Below, in pieces: positions 1 to 8,528 of a DNA stretch of 64,000 nucleotides. The stretch comes from Desulfitobacterium hafniense DCB-2 (lineage in GTDB: Bacteria; Bacillota; Desulfitobacteriia; Desulfitobacteriales; Desulfitobacteriaceae). Every line of letters begins with the position of its first letter. The first letter of the stretch is position 1. A program made the position numbers and the translations under genes. Location: contig NC_011830.1 of assembly GCF_000021925.1 (NCBI RefSeq), forward strand, positions 3,693,001-3,757,000. Direction: 5' to 3'. A model generated the notes under the pieces. That model worked only from the letters and a program-made list of their open reading frames with translations. It ran no database searches and was not told the DNA's origin.

Positions 1-1275
1 GGTGGTGGTCATAACGGTCATTCTCCGGTCACGATCGCTTTCAATGGTCCGGGTGGCCATAACCCCAGGCACACCGCACCCGGTACCAACCAGCATAGGA
101 ATAAAGGATTTCCCGGAGAGGCCAAAGCGACGGAAGATCCGGTCCATGATAAAGGCGATCCTCGCCATATAACCGCATTCTTCAAGAATAGCCAGCAAGA
201 AGAAGAGAACCAGCATTTGGGGAACAAAGCCCAGTACCGCTCCTACCCCGCCGACGATCCCATCCACGATAAGTCCGGCCAGCCAACCGGCTGCACCGAT
301 TTCCTCAAACCAGCCGGCCAAAGGCTCGCTGATCCATTCTCCAAAAAGGGTATCATTGGTGAATCCGGTGAGTATATCACCGACTGTCGTAATAGCGATA
401 TAATAGACCAGCGTCATGATGACGGCAAAAATAGGCAAAGCCAGCCAGCGATTGGTTACCACCTTGTCGATCTTATCCGAGGTAGTGATTTTAGAGGAAC
501 TCTTCTTCACATAGCTTCCTTTTATAATAGAAGTAATAAAATTATACCGGGCATTGGTGATGATGGATTCGCTGTCATCATCCAGAGCATCTTCCACAGC
601 GACAATAACCTCTTCCACATTCACAGCGGTCATTTGTTCCAGAATTTTTTCATCCCGTTCGAAGAACTTTATGGCATACCAGCGTTTTTGTTCCTCAGCG
701 ATGCCTCCCGGCAGCTTGCTGCTAATCGCCTTGAGTGCTTCTTCGATTTCCGGTTGAAAGGCAAGTTTGGCAGGACGGCTTTGAGCATTTTGTGCTGTCT
801 TTACCGCTTTATCAGCCAATTCAGAGATTCCCATTCTTTTAAGAGCGGAAATCTCCATGATTTCACACCCTAAAGACTTGGAGAGCTTTTCAATATTGAT
901 CTTATCACCATTCTTATTGACGATGTCCATCATATTAATGGCAATGATGACAGGAATCCCGATCTCAGTGAGTTGGGTTGTAAGATATAAGTTCCGCTCC
1001 AAATTCGAGCCGTCAATAATATTAATAATAGCGTCCGGCTTTTCACCGATTAAATAATTCCGGGAGACGACCTCTTCCAGGGTGTAGGGCGAGAGGGAAT
1101 AAATTCCCGGCAGGTCAACGATGGTTACATCCTTATGTCCCTTGAGCTTGCCTTCTTTTTTCTCTACAGTCACTCCTGGCCAGTTTCCTACAGTTTGGTT
1201 AGAACCCGTAAGAGCATTAAACAGAGTTGTTTTTCCACTATTAGGGTTCCCTGCCAGTGCAATTTTCAATGGCAT
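1..1275 (-). CDS. feoB: Ferrous iron transport protein B (N-terminal part, cut by window edge)
   Basis: Inner-membrane Fe(II) uptake protein with a cytosolic G domain. The minus-strand frame from ATG 1275 is open to the window edge, giving the first 425 codons. It begins MPLKIALAGNPNSGKTTLFN, which contains the G1 loop GNPNSGKT, followed by DLPGIYSL (G3) and NMMD (G4-like). Hydrophobic segments follow, with the FeoB signature GTGCGVPGVMATRTIE near the cut end. The ribosome-binding site GGAGG lies just upstream of the ATG. The gene is downstream of two feoA-type genes on the same strand, the usual FeoA-FeoB partnership. The remaining membrane part lies outside the window. Confidence 0.96.
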   Translation of the reverse strand, partial: MPLKIALAGNPNSGKTTLFNALTGSNQTVGNWPGVTVEKKEGKLKGHKDVTIVDLPGIYSLSPYTLEEVVSRNYLIGEKPDAIINIIDGSNLERNLYLTTQLTEIGIPVIIAINMMDIVNKNGDKINIEKLSKSLGCEIMEISALKRMGISELADKAVKTAQNAQSRPAKLAFQPEIEEALKAISSKLPGGIAEEQKRWYAIKFFERDEKILEQMTAVNVEEVIVAVEDALDDDSESIITNARYNFITSIIKGSYVKKSSSKITTSDKIDKVVTNRWLALPIFAVIMTLVYYIAITTVGDILTGFTNDTLFGEWISEPLAGWFEEIGAAGWLAGLIVDGIVGGVGAVLGFVPQMLVLFFLLAILEECGYMARIAFIMDRIFRRFGLSGKSFIPMLVGTGCGVPGVMATRTIESDRDRRMTVMTTT

Positions 1276-1296
1276 CTTTTTTCCTCCTTCTAAAAA

Positions 1297-1312
1297 GTTA
1301 GCATCAACTAAC
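1297..1312. promoter_or_regulatory. Inverted repeat GTTAG-N6-CTAAC between feoA and feoB
   Basis: The sequence is GTTAGCATCAACTAAC, an inverted repeat with perfect 5-bp arms, in the short gap before feoB. The half-site GTTAG recurs twice at the feoA-type promoter (1948-1977). TTAG/CTAA half-sites are typical of DtxR/IdeR/MntR-family metalloregulators, so this may be an internal iron-responsive operator. That role is inference. Confidence 0.35.
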
Positions 1313-1338
1313 TATGGGTCAAAAAAATAGAAATCCTA

Positions 1339-1560
1339 CTACTCAACTTCGATATTGGCGGCATCCTCTTTACGAATGGAAAGCTCATACCCCCGAACAT
1401 TCAGCTCAATGGGATCTCCCAAAGGTGCTACTTTTCGCACAAATACCTCCGTGCCTTTCGTCAGACCCATGTCCATAATGCGGCGTTTGAGAGCTCCTTG
1501 ACCATGGAGCTTTACTACCGTTACTGTTTGACCTACCTTCACATCCTTCAGGGTAGACAT
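1339..1560 (-). CDS. feoA: FeoA-domain ferrous iron transport protein
   Basis: Small SH3-like FeoA protein of 73 aa, thought to modulate FeoB. It contains the family's ALKRRIMDMGLTKGTEV segment and ends in a strand that reads YELSIRKEDAANIEVE. A longer frame exists, but ATG 1558-1560 is chosen because AGGAGG sits about 7 bases upstream of it and the protein then begins MSTLKDVKVGQ, as FeoA proteins usually do. It lies between a second feoA-type gene and feoB on the same strand. Confidence 0.92.
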   Translation of the reverse strand: MSTLKDVKVGQTVTVVKLHGQGALKRRIMDMGLTKGTEVFVRKVAPLGDPIELNVRGYELSIRKEDAANIEVE

Positions 1561-1617
1561 TCCAGTTCCTCCTTCATTGTCTTTCATCAATCTTCATTGC
1601 CGAGCTCTTTCTGCTCT

Positions 1618-1908
1618 TTATACTTTAACCGTAAGAATCCGTGTTGCCATGGATTTATTCACTGCAACCCGGGTATCCTTAACAGCAACAATGACATTAC
1701 CGGCAAGCTCAGTGACCACGGAGATCACTGCCCCTTCTACAAAGCCTAAGTTTTCCAAAAAGCGTTTGGTGTTGTCTCTTCCTTTGATAGAAACGACTTT
1801 GACTTCCTCACCGGGGGCTACCATGGCTAAGGGCATTGAACCTGCAACAGGTGCCAAAGCGGATCCATTCATATTTCCAATCGGGAGACCAACAGTTTGT
1901 GTTGTCAT
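1618..1908 (-). CDS. Second FeoA-domain protein
   Basis: A 96-aa protein with an N-terminal extension of about 30 residues and then a FeoA core (SMPLAMVAPGEEVKVVSIKG, then RFLENLGFVEGAVISVV). It is the first gene of the feo operon. Tandem feoA genes ahead of feoB are common in Clostridia. ATG 1906-1908 is used because AAGGAG precedes it; an upstream GTG in frame is too close to that site. The core is well recognised, but the division of work between the two FeoA proteins is unknown. Confidence 0.88.
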   Translation of the reverse strand: MTTQTVGLPIGNMNGSALAPVAGSMPLAMVAPGEEVKVVSIKGRDNTKRFLENLGFVEGAVISVVTELAGNVIVAVKDTRVAVNKSMATRILTVKV

Positions 1909-1947
1909 TATGATCACTCCTTAATCCACAGAATACAGTAAGGCAAC

Positions 1948-1989
1948 GCTAACTAGGTATAGTTTACCACCGCTAACTTTATTAATCAA
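1948..1989 (-). promoter_or_regulatory. Candidate feo operon promoter with overlapping GTTAGC repeats
   Basis: On the minus strand, TTGATT (1984-1989) and TAAACT (1961-1966) are separated by exactly 17 bases, a good sigma-A-type promoter about 50 bases upstream of the first feoA-type gene. GTTAGC occurs at 1972-1977, inside the spacer, and again at 1948-1953, just after the -10. Repressor sites overlapping a promoter core fit iron-dependent repression, probably by a DtxR-family protein. The promoter is seen in sequence; the regulator is inferred. Confidence 0.55.
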
Positions 1990-2036
1990 TATATTTTCTA
2001 TTTATTTCCCGACAAATTTAATAAGAATTGCACAAT

Positions 2037-2076
2037 AAAAAAAAATGCCGGGAAGGCAGCCGACCTGTATCCCGGC
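2037..2076 (-). terminator. Rho-independent terminator after spoIIM
   Basis: GCCGGG (2047-2052) pairs with CCCGGC (2071-2076), and on the minus strand the stem runs into eight or more T residues. It lies about 60 bases past the spoIIM stop and separates spoIIM from the feo promoter. Confidence 0.75.
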
Positions 2077-2133
2077 TTTTGCCTTCTCAGCATTTATTTG
2101 CTGCGGATCATTATTTTATTATGGGCAACTTTA

Positions 2134-2730
2134 TCATAGGTTAAAGAAACGCACGCCTAAAATAGAGAAATACCCTTGGGAAACACCGACGAAGACAGCT
2201 CCCAGAGAGACCAGAACAGTGGCTACGGAATAATACATAAACTCCCGCCGCAAAGACTCGCCAACTTGTTTACCTTTTAAGAGCATCATGGAGAAGATGG
2301 TCGCCAAACCCGCCCCCAGCAGGAGAAAGGGTATCCCCGCCAAGGCCGGAATCAAGATGGAGATCAAGACAAGTCCTAACCCCCACAGGCCTTTCATGCC
2401 AATAATGAAGCTCAAGGTGAAGCCAAACACAAATCCTCTCGTAAAGACGATGAGAAAAATCAAGGGGGTCCCGATGACGGTCAAACCAAGCAACCAGATA
2501 CCGGCCATAATGATAAACTGCTCCCTGGCCAGCTGAATAAGGAAGTTGGTGTCAAGAGTGGTGGGTTGGCCGGCCAGCAGCTTGTCCAGAAAGCCGCTGA
2601 GTTCCTGAGTTTCTCCAGTGTTTAACGCTCCCACACCCACTGCTCCGAAGATGACTCCTGCCAGATAGACACTGACCAGAGCCAGATAAATCACCCAATA
2701 TTGTCGGATATGCTCGCCAAGTTTACGCAT
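2134..2730 (-). CDS. spoIIM: Stage II sporulation protein M
   Basis: Integral membrane protein of 198 aa with about five hydrophobic segments, including one at the extreme N-terminus (YWVIYLALVSVYLAGVIFGA). SpoIIM works with SpoIID and SpoIIP in septal peptidoglycan removal during engulfment. The family features seen are the long lumenal loop after helix 1, the FTRGFVFGFTLSF segment and the LIPALAGIPFLLLGAG segment. The longer frame was trimmed to ATG 2728-2730 because AGGAGG lies 9 bases upstream. The neighbours endonuclease Q and nudF match the Bacillus spoIIM-yqxK-nudF order. Confidence 0.93.
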   Translation of the reverse strand: MRKLGEHIRQYWVIYLALVSVYLAGVIFGAVGVGALNTGETQELSGFLDKLLAGQPTTLDTNFLIQLAREQFIIMAGIWLLGLTVIGTPLIFLIVFTRGFVFGFTLSFIIGMKGLWGLGLVLISILIPALAGIPFLLLGAGLATIFSMMLLKGKQVGESLRREFMYYSVATVLVSLGAVFVGVSQGYFSILGVRFFNL

Positions 2731-2821
2731 ACCTCCCAGCCTCCTGTCTATAGCCACACCATGGCTCCCGGCACACTGGAATCATGTGCCGACATCCTCT
2801 ATAGACATCCTATTCGGAAAG

Positions 2822-3985
2822 TTAGGAAAGTATGTCCACTACCTTGCCAAATACTCCTCCCCCACCTGCCTGAAAGAGAAGTTTTCCCTGGCGGGAAAGC
2901 TCTATCCAGCGGGCAGCCTTTTCTCCCGCTACCTTCACCAGCTCTTCTCCGGGGACCTGATGAAGCACATTCATTTCCGTCCCAAAATGCTGGAGTAAAT
3001 TCCGCACCATTTTTGGCCCGATTCCCGGCAAATCCTTAAGGGGCAGCTGATAAATATACCGCGGATCCGGTTCAGGCGGAATTTCGGCATCGGCAATACT
3101 GACCAAGCGATCCAATACACCCATAACCACCTGCCGGCTCCCGCAAGCAGGACATTCCAACAAAGGCGGCTCCCCTTCAACGACCTTTTCACAAACCAGG
3201 CAATAGGTTCGGTGGTATTTGCCAAACACAGGGGGCAGCCCATAGTTGGCCAAAACTTCCCCCTTAACCTTATAGACCAGTTCCTGCAGTCCCAGAAAGG
3301 AGCCCTCGGCTAAACTCAGCAGATTATACTCCCGGGCGATCTTGGGCAGAGAGTGGGCGTCTGAATTGCTGAAAAGCACCACCTGACCCAATTCACGGAT
3401 GGAACGTGCCATTTGCCGGTCCGCGCTCAGACCAATCTCCAGGGCAAGAGGCATTCCCGGCAATACATCAAGCAAGCTCTCACAGCAATTGCCATAAATC
3501 CCCTTGTGGGGTGTAAAGGCGTGGGCGGGCAGCCAGATACCCTCCCCAGCCGCTACAGCCTCCAGCCATTGTTCCACACCCAGATGAGCTTTTTGCGAGC
3601 TGAGCTGCCAGTTCTTCACATAAGGCTGCAATTTATGGATATAGCTTTCCAGGTGGTTCAAGGTTGGGAAATACGCAAGAAAATGAGCGGAGCCCGTGCC
3701 CAAAGAGAGTTCGATTTCCGTACCCGGAATAATGATCAACCCCTGGGCGGCATATCCTCCCCCCTCCAGAGGTTGGAGTACCCCTTCGTGAAGCAAGGTG
3801 CGGAAATCCTTCCGCACACCCTGCGATTGGGCATCGATGACCCCGATCATGGCAAGGCCTTTGATATCACGGGCAACCTGGATGACTCCGGGCAAATTCA
3901 TGGTCTTGGCCGCAGTAATCTTGACTGCTTTGCCATCTAAGCTTTGGCCGATGTGAATATGAAGATCCGTGTAGTAATGCTTCAC
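2822..3985 (-). CDS. Endonuclease Q (PHP-domain DNA repair nuclease, YqxK family)
   Basis: A 387-aa protein with an N-terminal PHP metal site (DLHIHIG near residue 7, later a histidine-rich PAHAFTPHKG stretch and FSNSDAH), a central four-cysteine zinc finger (CLVCEK and CPACGS near residues 280-300), and a C-terminal helix-hairpin-helix (DLPGIGPKMVRNLLQHFG). This order defines the EndoQ family, which nicks DNA 5' of deaminated bases such as uracil and hypoxanthine and of abasic sites. Its start overlaps the nudF stop by 4 bases, so the two are translationally coupled. The family call is firm; substrate specificity is inferred from characterised homologues. Confidence 0.88.
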   Translation of the reverse strand: MKHYYTDLHIHIGQSLDGKAVKITAAKTMNLPGVIQVARDIKGLAMIGVIDAQSQGVRKDFRTLLHEGVLQPLEGGGYAAQGLIIIPGTEIELSLGTGSAHFLAYFPTLNHLESYIHKLQPYVKNWQLSSQKAHLGVEQWLEAVAAGEGIWLPAHAFTPHKGIYGNCCESLLDVLPGMPLALEIGLSADRQMARSIRELGQVVLFSNSDAHSLPKIAREYNLLSLAEGSFLGLQELVYKVKGEVLANYGLPPVFGKYHRTYCLVCEKVVEGEPPLLECPACGSRQVVMGVLDRLVSIADAEIPPEPDPRYIYQLPLKDLPGIGPKMVRNLLQHFGTEMNVLHQVPGEELVKVAGEKAARWIELSRQGKLLFQAGGGGVFGKVVDILS

Positions 3986-4566
3986 CGCTCTTTACCCGCT
4001 AGCAAAATTATGGCCAGCATGGTCTTGGCATCATTAAGCTCACCTGATAAAGCCTTTTCTTTAGCTTGGACCCAAGGTGTATTCACCACATTGAGAAATT
4101 CATCCTCATCAGCTTGCAAGGGATCCCAGACCAAGTCCGTTGCCTTATAAAGATGAATGATTTCATCGGTAAAACCCGGAGTGGTATAGATGCTGACCAA
4201 ATGCTCCAAAGTGCCACGATAGCCTGTCTCTTCCCGCAATTCCCGCTCGGCGCAGACCAGCGGCTCTTCCCCCGGCTCCAGCTTACCTGCCGGTATCTCT
4301 AAAATGGCCTGCTGGATAGGATAACGATATTGACGGACCAAAAGCAGCTCATCCCCTTTAAACGGTAAAATTCCCACCGCCCCCGGGTGCCTCACCACTT
4401 CCCGGGTGGCTTCCGCACCATTGGGCAAACGAATCCTATCCCGGTCCATTCGCAGCATGCGCCCGGCAAAAACGATTTCTTTCTCTATGCATTTCTCTTC
4501 CAGTCCGGCGTCCTCAATGGCGCCGGTCCTTTGTTGGCTGGATTGATCACTCATAATCTGTTTCAT
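3982..4566 (-). CDS. nudF: ADP-ribose pyrophosphatase (Nudix hydrolase)
   Basis: A 194-aa Nudix hydrolase that splits ADP-ribose into AMP and ribose 5-phosphate. The Nudix box is perfect: GKLEPGE, seven residues, then REELREETGY-type spacing with REL-REETGY as read. The ADP-ribose-type context PIQQAILEIPAGKLEPGE precedes it and a TPGFTDE segment follows. Two starts are possible, ATG 4566 (GGGGAG directly adjacent) and ATG 4554 (12 bases from GGGGAG); the longer is given. It is the first gene of the coupled pair with endonuclease Q. Confidence 0.93.
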   Translation of the reverse strand: MKQIMSDQSSQQRTGAIEDAGLEEKCIEKEIVFAGRMLRMDRDRIRLPNGAEATREVVRHPGAVGILPFKGDELLLVRQYRYPIQQAILEIPAGKLEPGEEPLVCAERELREETGYRGTLEHLVSIYTTPGFTDEIIHLYKATDLVWDPLQADEDEFLNVVNTPWVQAKEKALSGELNDAKTMLAIILLAGKER

Positions 4567-4680
4567 CTCCCCAACTATCGATCTTATTTAGTCTGTCCAT
4601 TCACTATTTATTATAACATACTGTCTTGGGTCCCTGAAACGAAGCCACGGGATAGTCTCCGCCCTGAAATCCTTTATAAG

Positions 4681-4710
4681 CAAAAAAAGCGGACGGCTGC
4701 AGCCGCCCGC
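4681..4710 (-). terminator. Rho-independent terminator after the beta-propeller gene
   Basis: On the minus strand a 10-bp GC-rich stem (4689-4698 with 4701-4710, one G-U pair) is followed by seven T residues (4682-4688). It begins about 15 bases past the stop codon of the secreted propeller gene. Confidence 0.8.
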
Positions 4711-4724
4711 GCAAACGTTCCTAT

Positions 4725-6797
4725 CTAGTTATGAATCTCCAGTTTCCCCTGCTCCTCCATGGTGTTTAAATCATTAGCTTGCAGATAGCTGTTGGATAAG
4801 GTGTAAAGTGTATCTCCGATATAGAGGCTGCGGGAAATATCCCGGTTGTAATCATAGCGCCCAGTATTTTGAAGATTCACCACTTCTCCCGGAGGATGGT
4901 GGGTTATCATCCCTTTCAGGGTGAAGCCCTCTTCAGCGGAAAGATCATAAACAAAAGCTCCCTGGAAAACCGGCTGCCCATAGGCCAAGCGCGGGTCTTT
5001 TTGAGCCAGATAATCGTCTTTGTTGACGGTGGCCGGGTCAATATCGCAAACGGTCACCGGGAAGGACAGGATGCCTTTTTCCCGATCAAAAAGAAGGGCT
5101 TTATGGTTCCAGAACAATTCCGACTCCGTTCCTCTGTCCCCGATTTCAACTTTAAATTTCTCCTGGGGGTTGTTCACATCACTGACATCAAAGAGAGCCA
5201 CCTTCATGCCAAGGTAATAGGCATTTTTCACCGTTCCTTCACCCGACCAGTGCGGATCTTCCACTTCTATGGCCTCTTTCCCAAAGCCGATAATATGATT
5301 CTCATCATAAGGATGAAGGTAATTGCTGTAACCAGGGATTTTAAGTTCACCGAGAACAGCGGGATGATTGGGATCTTTTAAGTCCAGAACGAACAAGGGA
5401 TCTACTGTTTTAAAGGTGACCATATAGCCCCTATCCCCCATAAAACGAACCGAATAAATTTTCTCTCCGGGAGCGATGTTTTCTATTTTCCCTGCTTGCT
5501 TCATGCTTTGATCCAAAATATGAAGATTATTGGTCAGTTCCGCTTCTCCTGTCCGAACCGGCAATTTCTGAAGGGTGGTTGCAATCCGGAAATAGCCGTT
5601 ATGTTCATCCATGCTGAACTGATTGAGGATATTGCCGGGTACGCTGCCCATCCCCAAATACTTTGTATCTCCAGCCTGCAAGTTGAATTTATAAACACTG
5701 GTGTTCACTTCCGCCGGCATGACCGCAATCATTCTGGACATGGCAGAGGTATTGCTGCCTGCCGTATCAGCCGGCTCCGGAAGGGGCTGGACTTGCTCGT
5801 ATTTATACTCGGGTACGGCCACATAGAGATTTTCTAAAGAACTGTAGATATTCTCACCGGCTCCCAGATAAGTTTTTACTTCCGTCTTTTTGGTACTCAG
5901 GTTGCCGAGATCAATTCCGGCAATCAGCAGGTAATTCGGTTGAGGGGACCCCGGAAAATAGCATATTTCTTCATAACCGATCCGCTGAATCTCCCCGCCT
6001 TCCAGGCTGTCCCGATAGCCGGGGGTCAGCAGTGCCTCCGGTTGCTCCTGCAGCCGGTAAAGGGGAATGTATTTATTATTGACCAGATAGAGAGTATCGC
6101 CGATTTTTCTTGAGGAAAGATAGCTTCCGTCAAGCTCCAGTTCCCTGACCTGCTTCAGATTGCTGGGATCAGCCAGATCATAGATCAGAACCTTGACACT
6201 GTTTTCAAAAGGAGGAGCCGGTGCCGGATAAACTTGCCGCCAAGCATAGTTTTGGTTGAGAATAACGGTCAGATACTGGTCGTCCACATACATCTCCAGA
6301 GGATGAACTTCCCCGTCAAACTGCAGAGCAGCAACGACTTCCATCTCTTCCACCGGATAGGCTTTGGCTATGATCAGCTGATTATCGGTGAGCTTATAGA
6401 TGTATTTCCCGTCTGTTTTAACCGTATCGGCCTCATCTACCCCCTGGACCTGAACATTGGTTTCGGAATAATCCAGCTTACCGTCTAAAAGATTCCCTGC
6501 CGAAGAAGCGGCTGAAGCCTGCGGGCTACTCTCAGCAGCAGCTATATCGCCACCGCTGTACATCACAACATTCCTGGTGCGCGACTCGGCTTCCGCCATC
6601 AGTTTCTTGAAGTTTTCAAAAGAACCCACAGTCGGCAGCGGTTCCACCGGCGCCTCCTGCCCTACCTTTTGCGGACCTTCTGCTCCTATTTTTTCATCGC
6701 CGCTTGCTGCTATGGTCTTCGTCTGGTAAGCATTCCAGCCCAGAAGAGTGAGCAAACACGCCATCACCAGAGCCAAACCCATCTTTTGCCCTTTCAC
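4725..6797 (-). CDS. Secreted C-terminal beta-propeller protein (Beta_propel family)
   Basis: A 690-aa exported protein. One N-terminal hydrophobic segment (ALVMACLLTLLGW) is followed by a low-complexity linker and then a large domain with repeated blades, for example VQGVDEADTVKTDGKYIYKL and RIATTLQKLP. The phrase VQGVDEADTVKTDG is the hallmark of the COG4880 secreted propeller family, distantly related to WD40 proteins; function is unknown. GTG 6795-6797 is chosen because AAGGAGGG lies 7 bases upstream; an ATG 21 bases earlier overlaps that site. It is a single-gene unit with its own terminator. Confidence 0.88.
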   Translation of the reverse strand: MKGQKMGLALVMACLLTLLGWNAYQTKTIAASGDEKIGAEGPQKVGQEAPVEPLPTVGSFENFKKLMAEAESRTRNVVMYSGGDIAAAESSPQASAASSAGNLLDGKLDYSETNVQVQGVDEADTVKTDGKYIYKLTDNQLIIAKAYPVEEMEVVAALQFDGEVHPLEMYVDDQYLTVILNQNYAWRQVYPAPAPPFENSVKVLIYDLADPSNLKQVRELELDGSYLSSRKIGDTLYLVNNKYIPLYRLQEQPEALLTPGYRDSLEGGEIQRIGYEEICYFPGSPQPNYLLIAGIDLGNLSTKKTEVKTYLGAGENIYSSLENLYVAVPEYKYEQVQPLPEPADTAGSNTSAMSRMIAVMPAEVNTSVYKFNLQAGDTKYLGMGSVPGNILNQFSMDEHNGYFRIATTLQKLPVRTGEAELTNNLHILDQSMKQAGKIENIAPGEKIYSVRFMGDRGYMVTFKTVDPLFVLDLKDPNHPAVLGELKIPGYSNYLHPYDENHIIGFGKEAIEVEDPHWSGEGTVKNAYYLGMKVALFDVSDVNNPQEKFKVEIGDRGTESELFWNHKALLFDREKGILSFPVTVCDIDPATVNKDDYLAQKDPRLAYGQPVFQGAFVYDLSAEEGFTLKGMITHHPPGEVVNLQNTGRYDYNRDISRSLYIGDTLYTLSNSYLQANDLNTMEEQGKLEIHN

Positions 6798-6897
6798 CTG
6801 TTCTCCCTCCTTATCCATATTCTTTATCCGACTGCCTCATTTTTCCTTTATTCTTATAGACGTAAAGAGCGGGGAAAAACTGTTTCCTGCGGTTGCC

Positions 6898-7263
6898 TTA
6901 TTCTCTTGTTTCATAAACTTTTTCTTTAAGTTTCTGAAGTCCGATATACTCAATTACAGCATGACGTCCGATATTATTTAAGGAGAGTACTTCCGTTAAA
7001 AGGCGTCCGGTTGTATAAGCTCCCACCACAGATTGATTCAATGCGTCAATCCCTTGCCGGCATTCCGTTCTGCCTAAAAGATAATCTGTTGAAACATCGT
7101 AAAAATCAGCCAATTTAATAATTGCCCGGGTCTGAAGATCACATTCTCCCTGCTCACATCTGGAATAATGCTGTTGGGTTGTGCCAATAACTTCCGCAAT
7201 ATCCCGTTGCCTCAAATCTTTATCTTCGCGAAGCCCGCGGATTATTTCATAGGATTTTTTCAT
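6898..7263 (-). CDS. XRE-family transcriptional regulator
   Basis: A 121-aa protein with an N-terminal HTH_3 domain (residues 5-62, including LRQRDIAEVIGTTQQHYSRC) of the SinR/Xre type and a C-terminal helical part, probably for dimerisation. GAAGGGG lies ahead of ATG 7263. The upstream gap contains a direct repeat ATTGATGTA that could be its operator. Targets are unknown; the divergent diguanylate cyclase is a candidate by position only. Confidence 0.85.
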   Translation of the reverse strand: MKKSYEIIRGLREDKDLRQRDIAEVIGTTQQHYSRCEQGECDLQTRAIIKLADFYDVSTDYLLGRTECRQGIDALNQSVVGAYTTGRLLTEVLSLNNIGRHAVIEYIGLQKLKEKVYETRE

Positions 7264-7547
7264 ACTCTGCCCCTTCTACATTTTGTTCGTGTATAAAATA
7301 ATATCACACACATTATTGATGTATTGACTTAAATCCATGATTGATGTACAATATCCCAGAATACATTTATTATGTGTAAATAAGGGGCTTTTTATTCATG
7401 GTTACCAGCCTTGTGAATCTATGTTTATATTTATATAGAATGTATCGAAAAGACCAGAATAGTTTGCGGATTACATCAACCGATTCTCAAAATGACGCGC
7501 ATAGGCGCGTCATTTCCTTATACTCCGGAGAGAAAGGTGAATAACAA
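7264..7547. promoter_or_regulatory. Divergent intergenic region with direct repeats and a perfect hairpin
   Basis: This 284-bp AT-rich region lies between the XRE gene and the diguanylate cyclase gene. ATTGATGTA occurs at 7315-7323 and at 7340-7348, 25 bases apart. A perfect 11-bp stem with a 4-base loop (7490-7500 with 7505-7515, AAATGACGCGC and complement) lies 32 bases before the cyclase start. It has no T-run, so it is probably a leader hairpin rather than a terminator. No c-di-GMP riboswitch features were recognised. Confidence 0.5.
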
Positions 7548-8402
7548 ATGGTTTTTAACACTTTAGCAGAAGCCTTAACCATCATTCAGGCACTGGAATC
7601 GGCAAATACATCGATTTGCATTACCGACACTGACCATAAGATCATTTATGAGAGCGCGAAGAGCGGGTATAAGCTGAATCTCTCCTCTGATCATCTTAAT
7701 AAGCTCGACACTGGCTTCTACCATTCTGCCAATGCTGCCTTCAGAGTTCTGTTAAGTGATAACTCCCTCACTACCATAACTACAATACCCGTCCTCATTG
7801 CCGGCAGACCTTATTCATTGGAATTCAAACAACTTATCCGGCAAAATACGTATTTCAGCCTGGAATCTTACCACTTCGAAAATTTATCCATCCATCAAAT
7901 CAAGGAAATGGCGATCACGGACTCCCTTACCAAACTTTATAATCGCCGCTATATCGACGAACGGCTGCCTATTGATATACAAAGTTCTTTTGAACTGGCT
8001 CGGCCCTTAAGTATTCTCTTTATAGATATCGACTATTTTAAAAAGATCAACGACCAAAATGGACACGCGGCAGGGGACCAGGTGCTTCAAAAGCTGGCTC
8101 TGCTCCTGCAAAAGCAGCTCCGCAGAGGAAGCGGCTGGGTTGCCCGGTACGGCGGCGACGAACTCCTCATCTGTCTGCCCGGCAGTGGCAAAAAAGTCGC
8201 CAGAAGCATTGCCAACCGACTCAGAGAAGCAATTGAACATTATCCCTTTTATTTTAAAGGAAAAGCCATAAATATTACCTGCAGTATAGGCGTCCAGACG
8301 ATCTTCAAAGATTCCGGAGTTGTCAACATCGCGGAGTTGATAGCTATGGCAGACAATAATCTATATCAGGCCAAGAACGAGGGACGTAATAGAGTGTACT
8401 AA
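7548..8402 (+). CDS. GGDEF-domain diguanylate cyclase
   Basis: A 284-aa cytosolic protein. Residues 1-110 form a PAS-like sensor region with no recognisable cofactor motif; residues 120-284 are a GGDEF domain that makes c-di-GMP from two GTP. The signature DSLTKLYNRRY (125-135), the metal-binding FIDIDYFKKIND and the active loop GGDEL (202-206) are all present. The inhibitory site should read RxxD five residues before the active loop, but here it reads RGSG (193-196), so product inhibition is probably lost. AGGTGA precedes ATG 7548. It reads away from the XRE gene. Confidence 0.92.
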   Translation: MVFNTLAEALTIIQALESANTSICITDTDHKIIYESAKSGYKLNLSSDHLNKLDTGFYHSANAAFRVLLSDNSLTTITTIPVLIAGRPYSLEFKQLIRQNTYFSLESYHFENLSIHQIKEMAITDSLTKLYNRRYIDERLPIDIQSSFELARPLSILFIDIDYFKKINDQNGHAAGDQVLQKLALLLQKQLRRGSGWVARYGGDELLICLPGSGKKVARSIANRLREAIEHYPFYFKGKAINITCSIGVQTIFKDSGVVNIAELIAMADNNLYQAKNEGRNRVY

Positions 8403-8528
8403 TTTTAAATATAAGTTATAATAACACTAAGGAGTCAGATTTGACTTTCGGCTTTGAATTGTAATTTCCTAGCTTATTGGCTATTATAATATTCGGTTCA
8501 ATCATTACATTTTAAGGGGTGAGGGATA

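Noticed and set aside
217..1057. Plus-strand frames over the first kilobase
   Set aside because: They are antisense to feoB, which reads through on the minus strand with full G-domain motifs.
1978..2030. Possible dehalobox or FNR/CprK site
   Set aside because: TTAAT and ATTAA-like words occur but not in the proper 4-base-spaced inverted arrangement.
7264..7547. Possible c-di-GMP riboswitch ahead of the diguanylate cyclase
   Set aside because: The region has no GEMM-like conserved core; only a simple hairpin is present.
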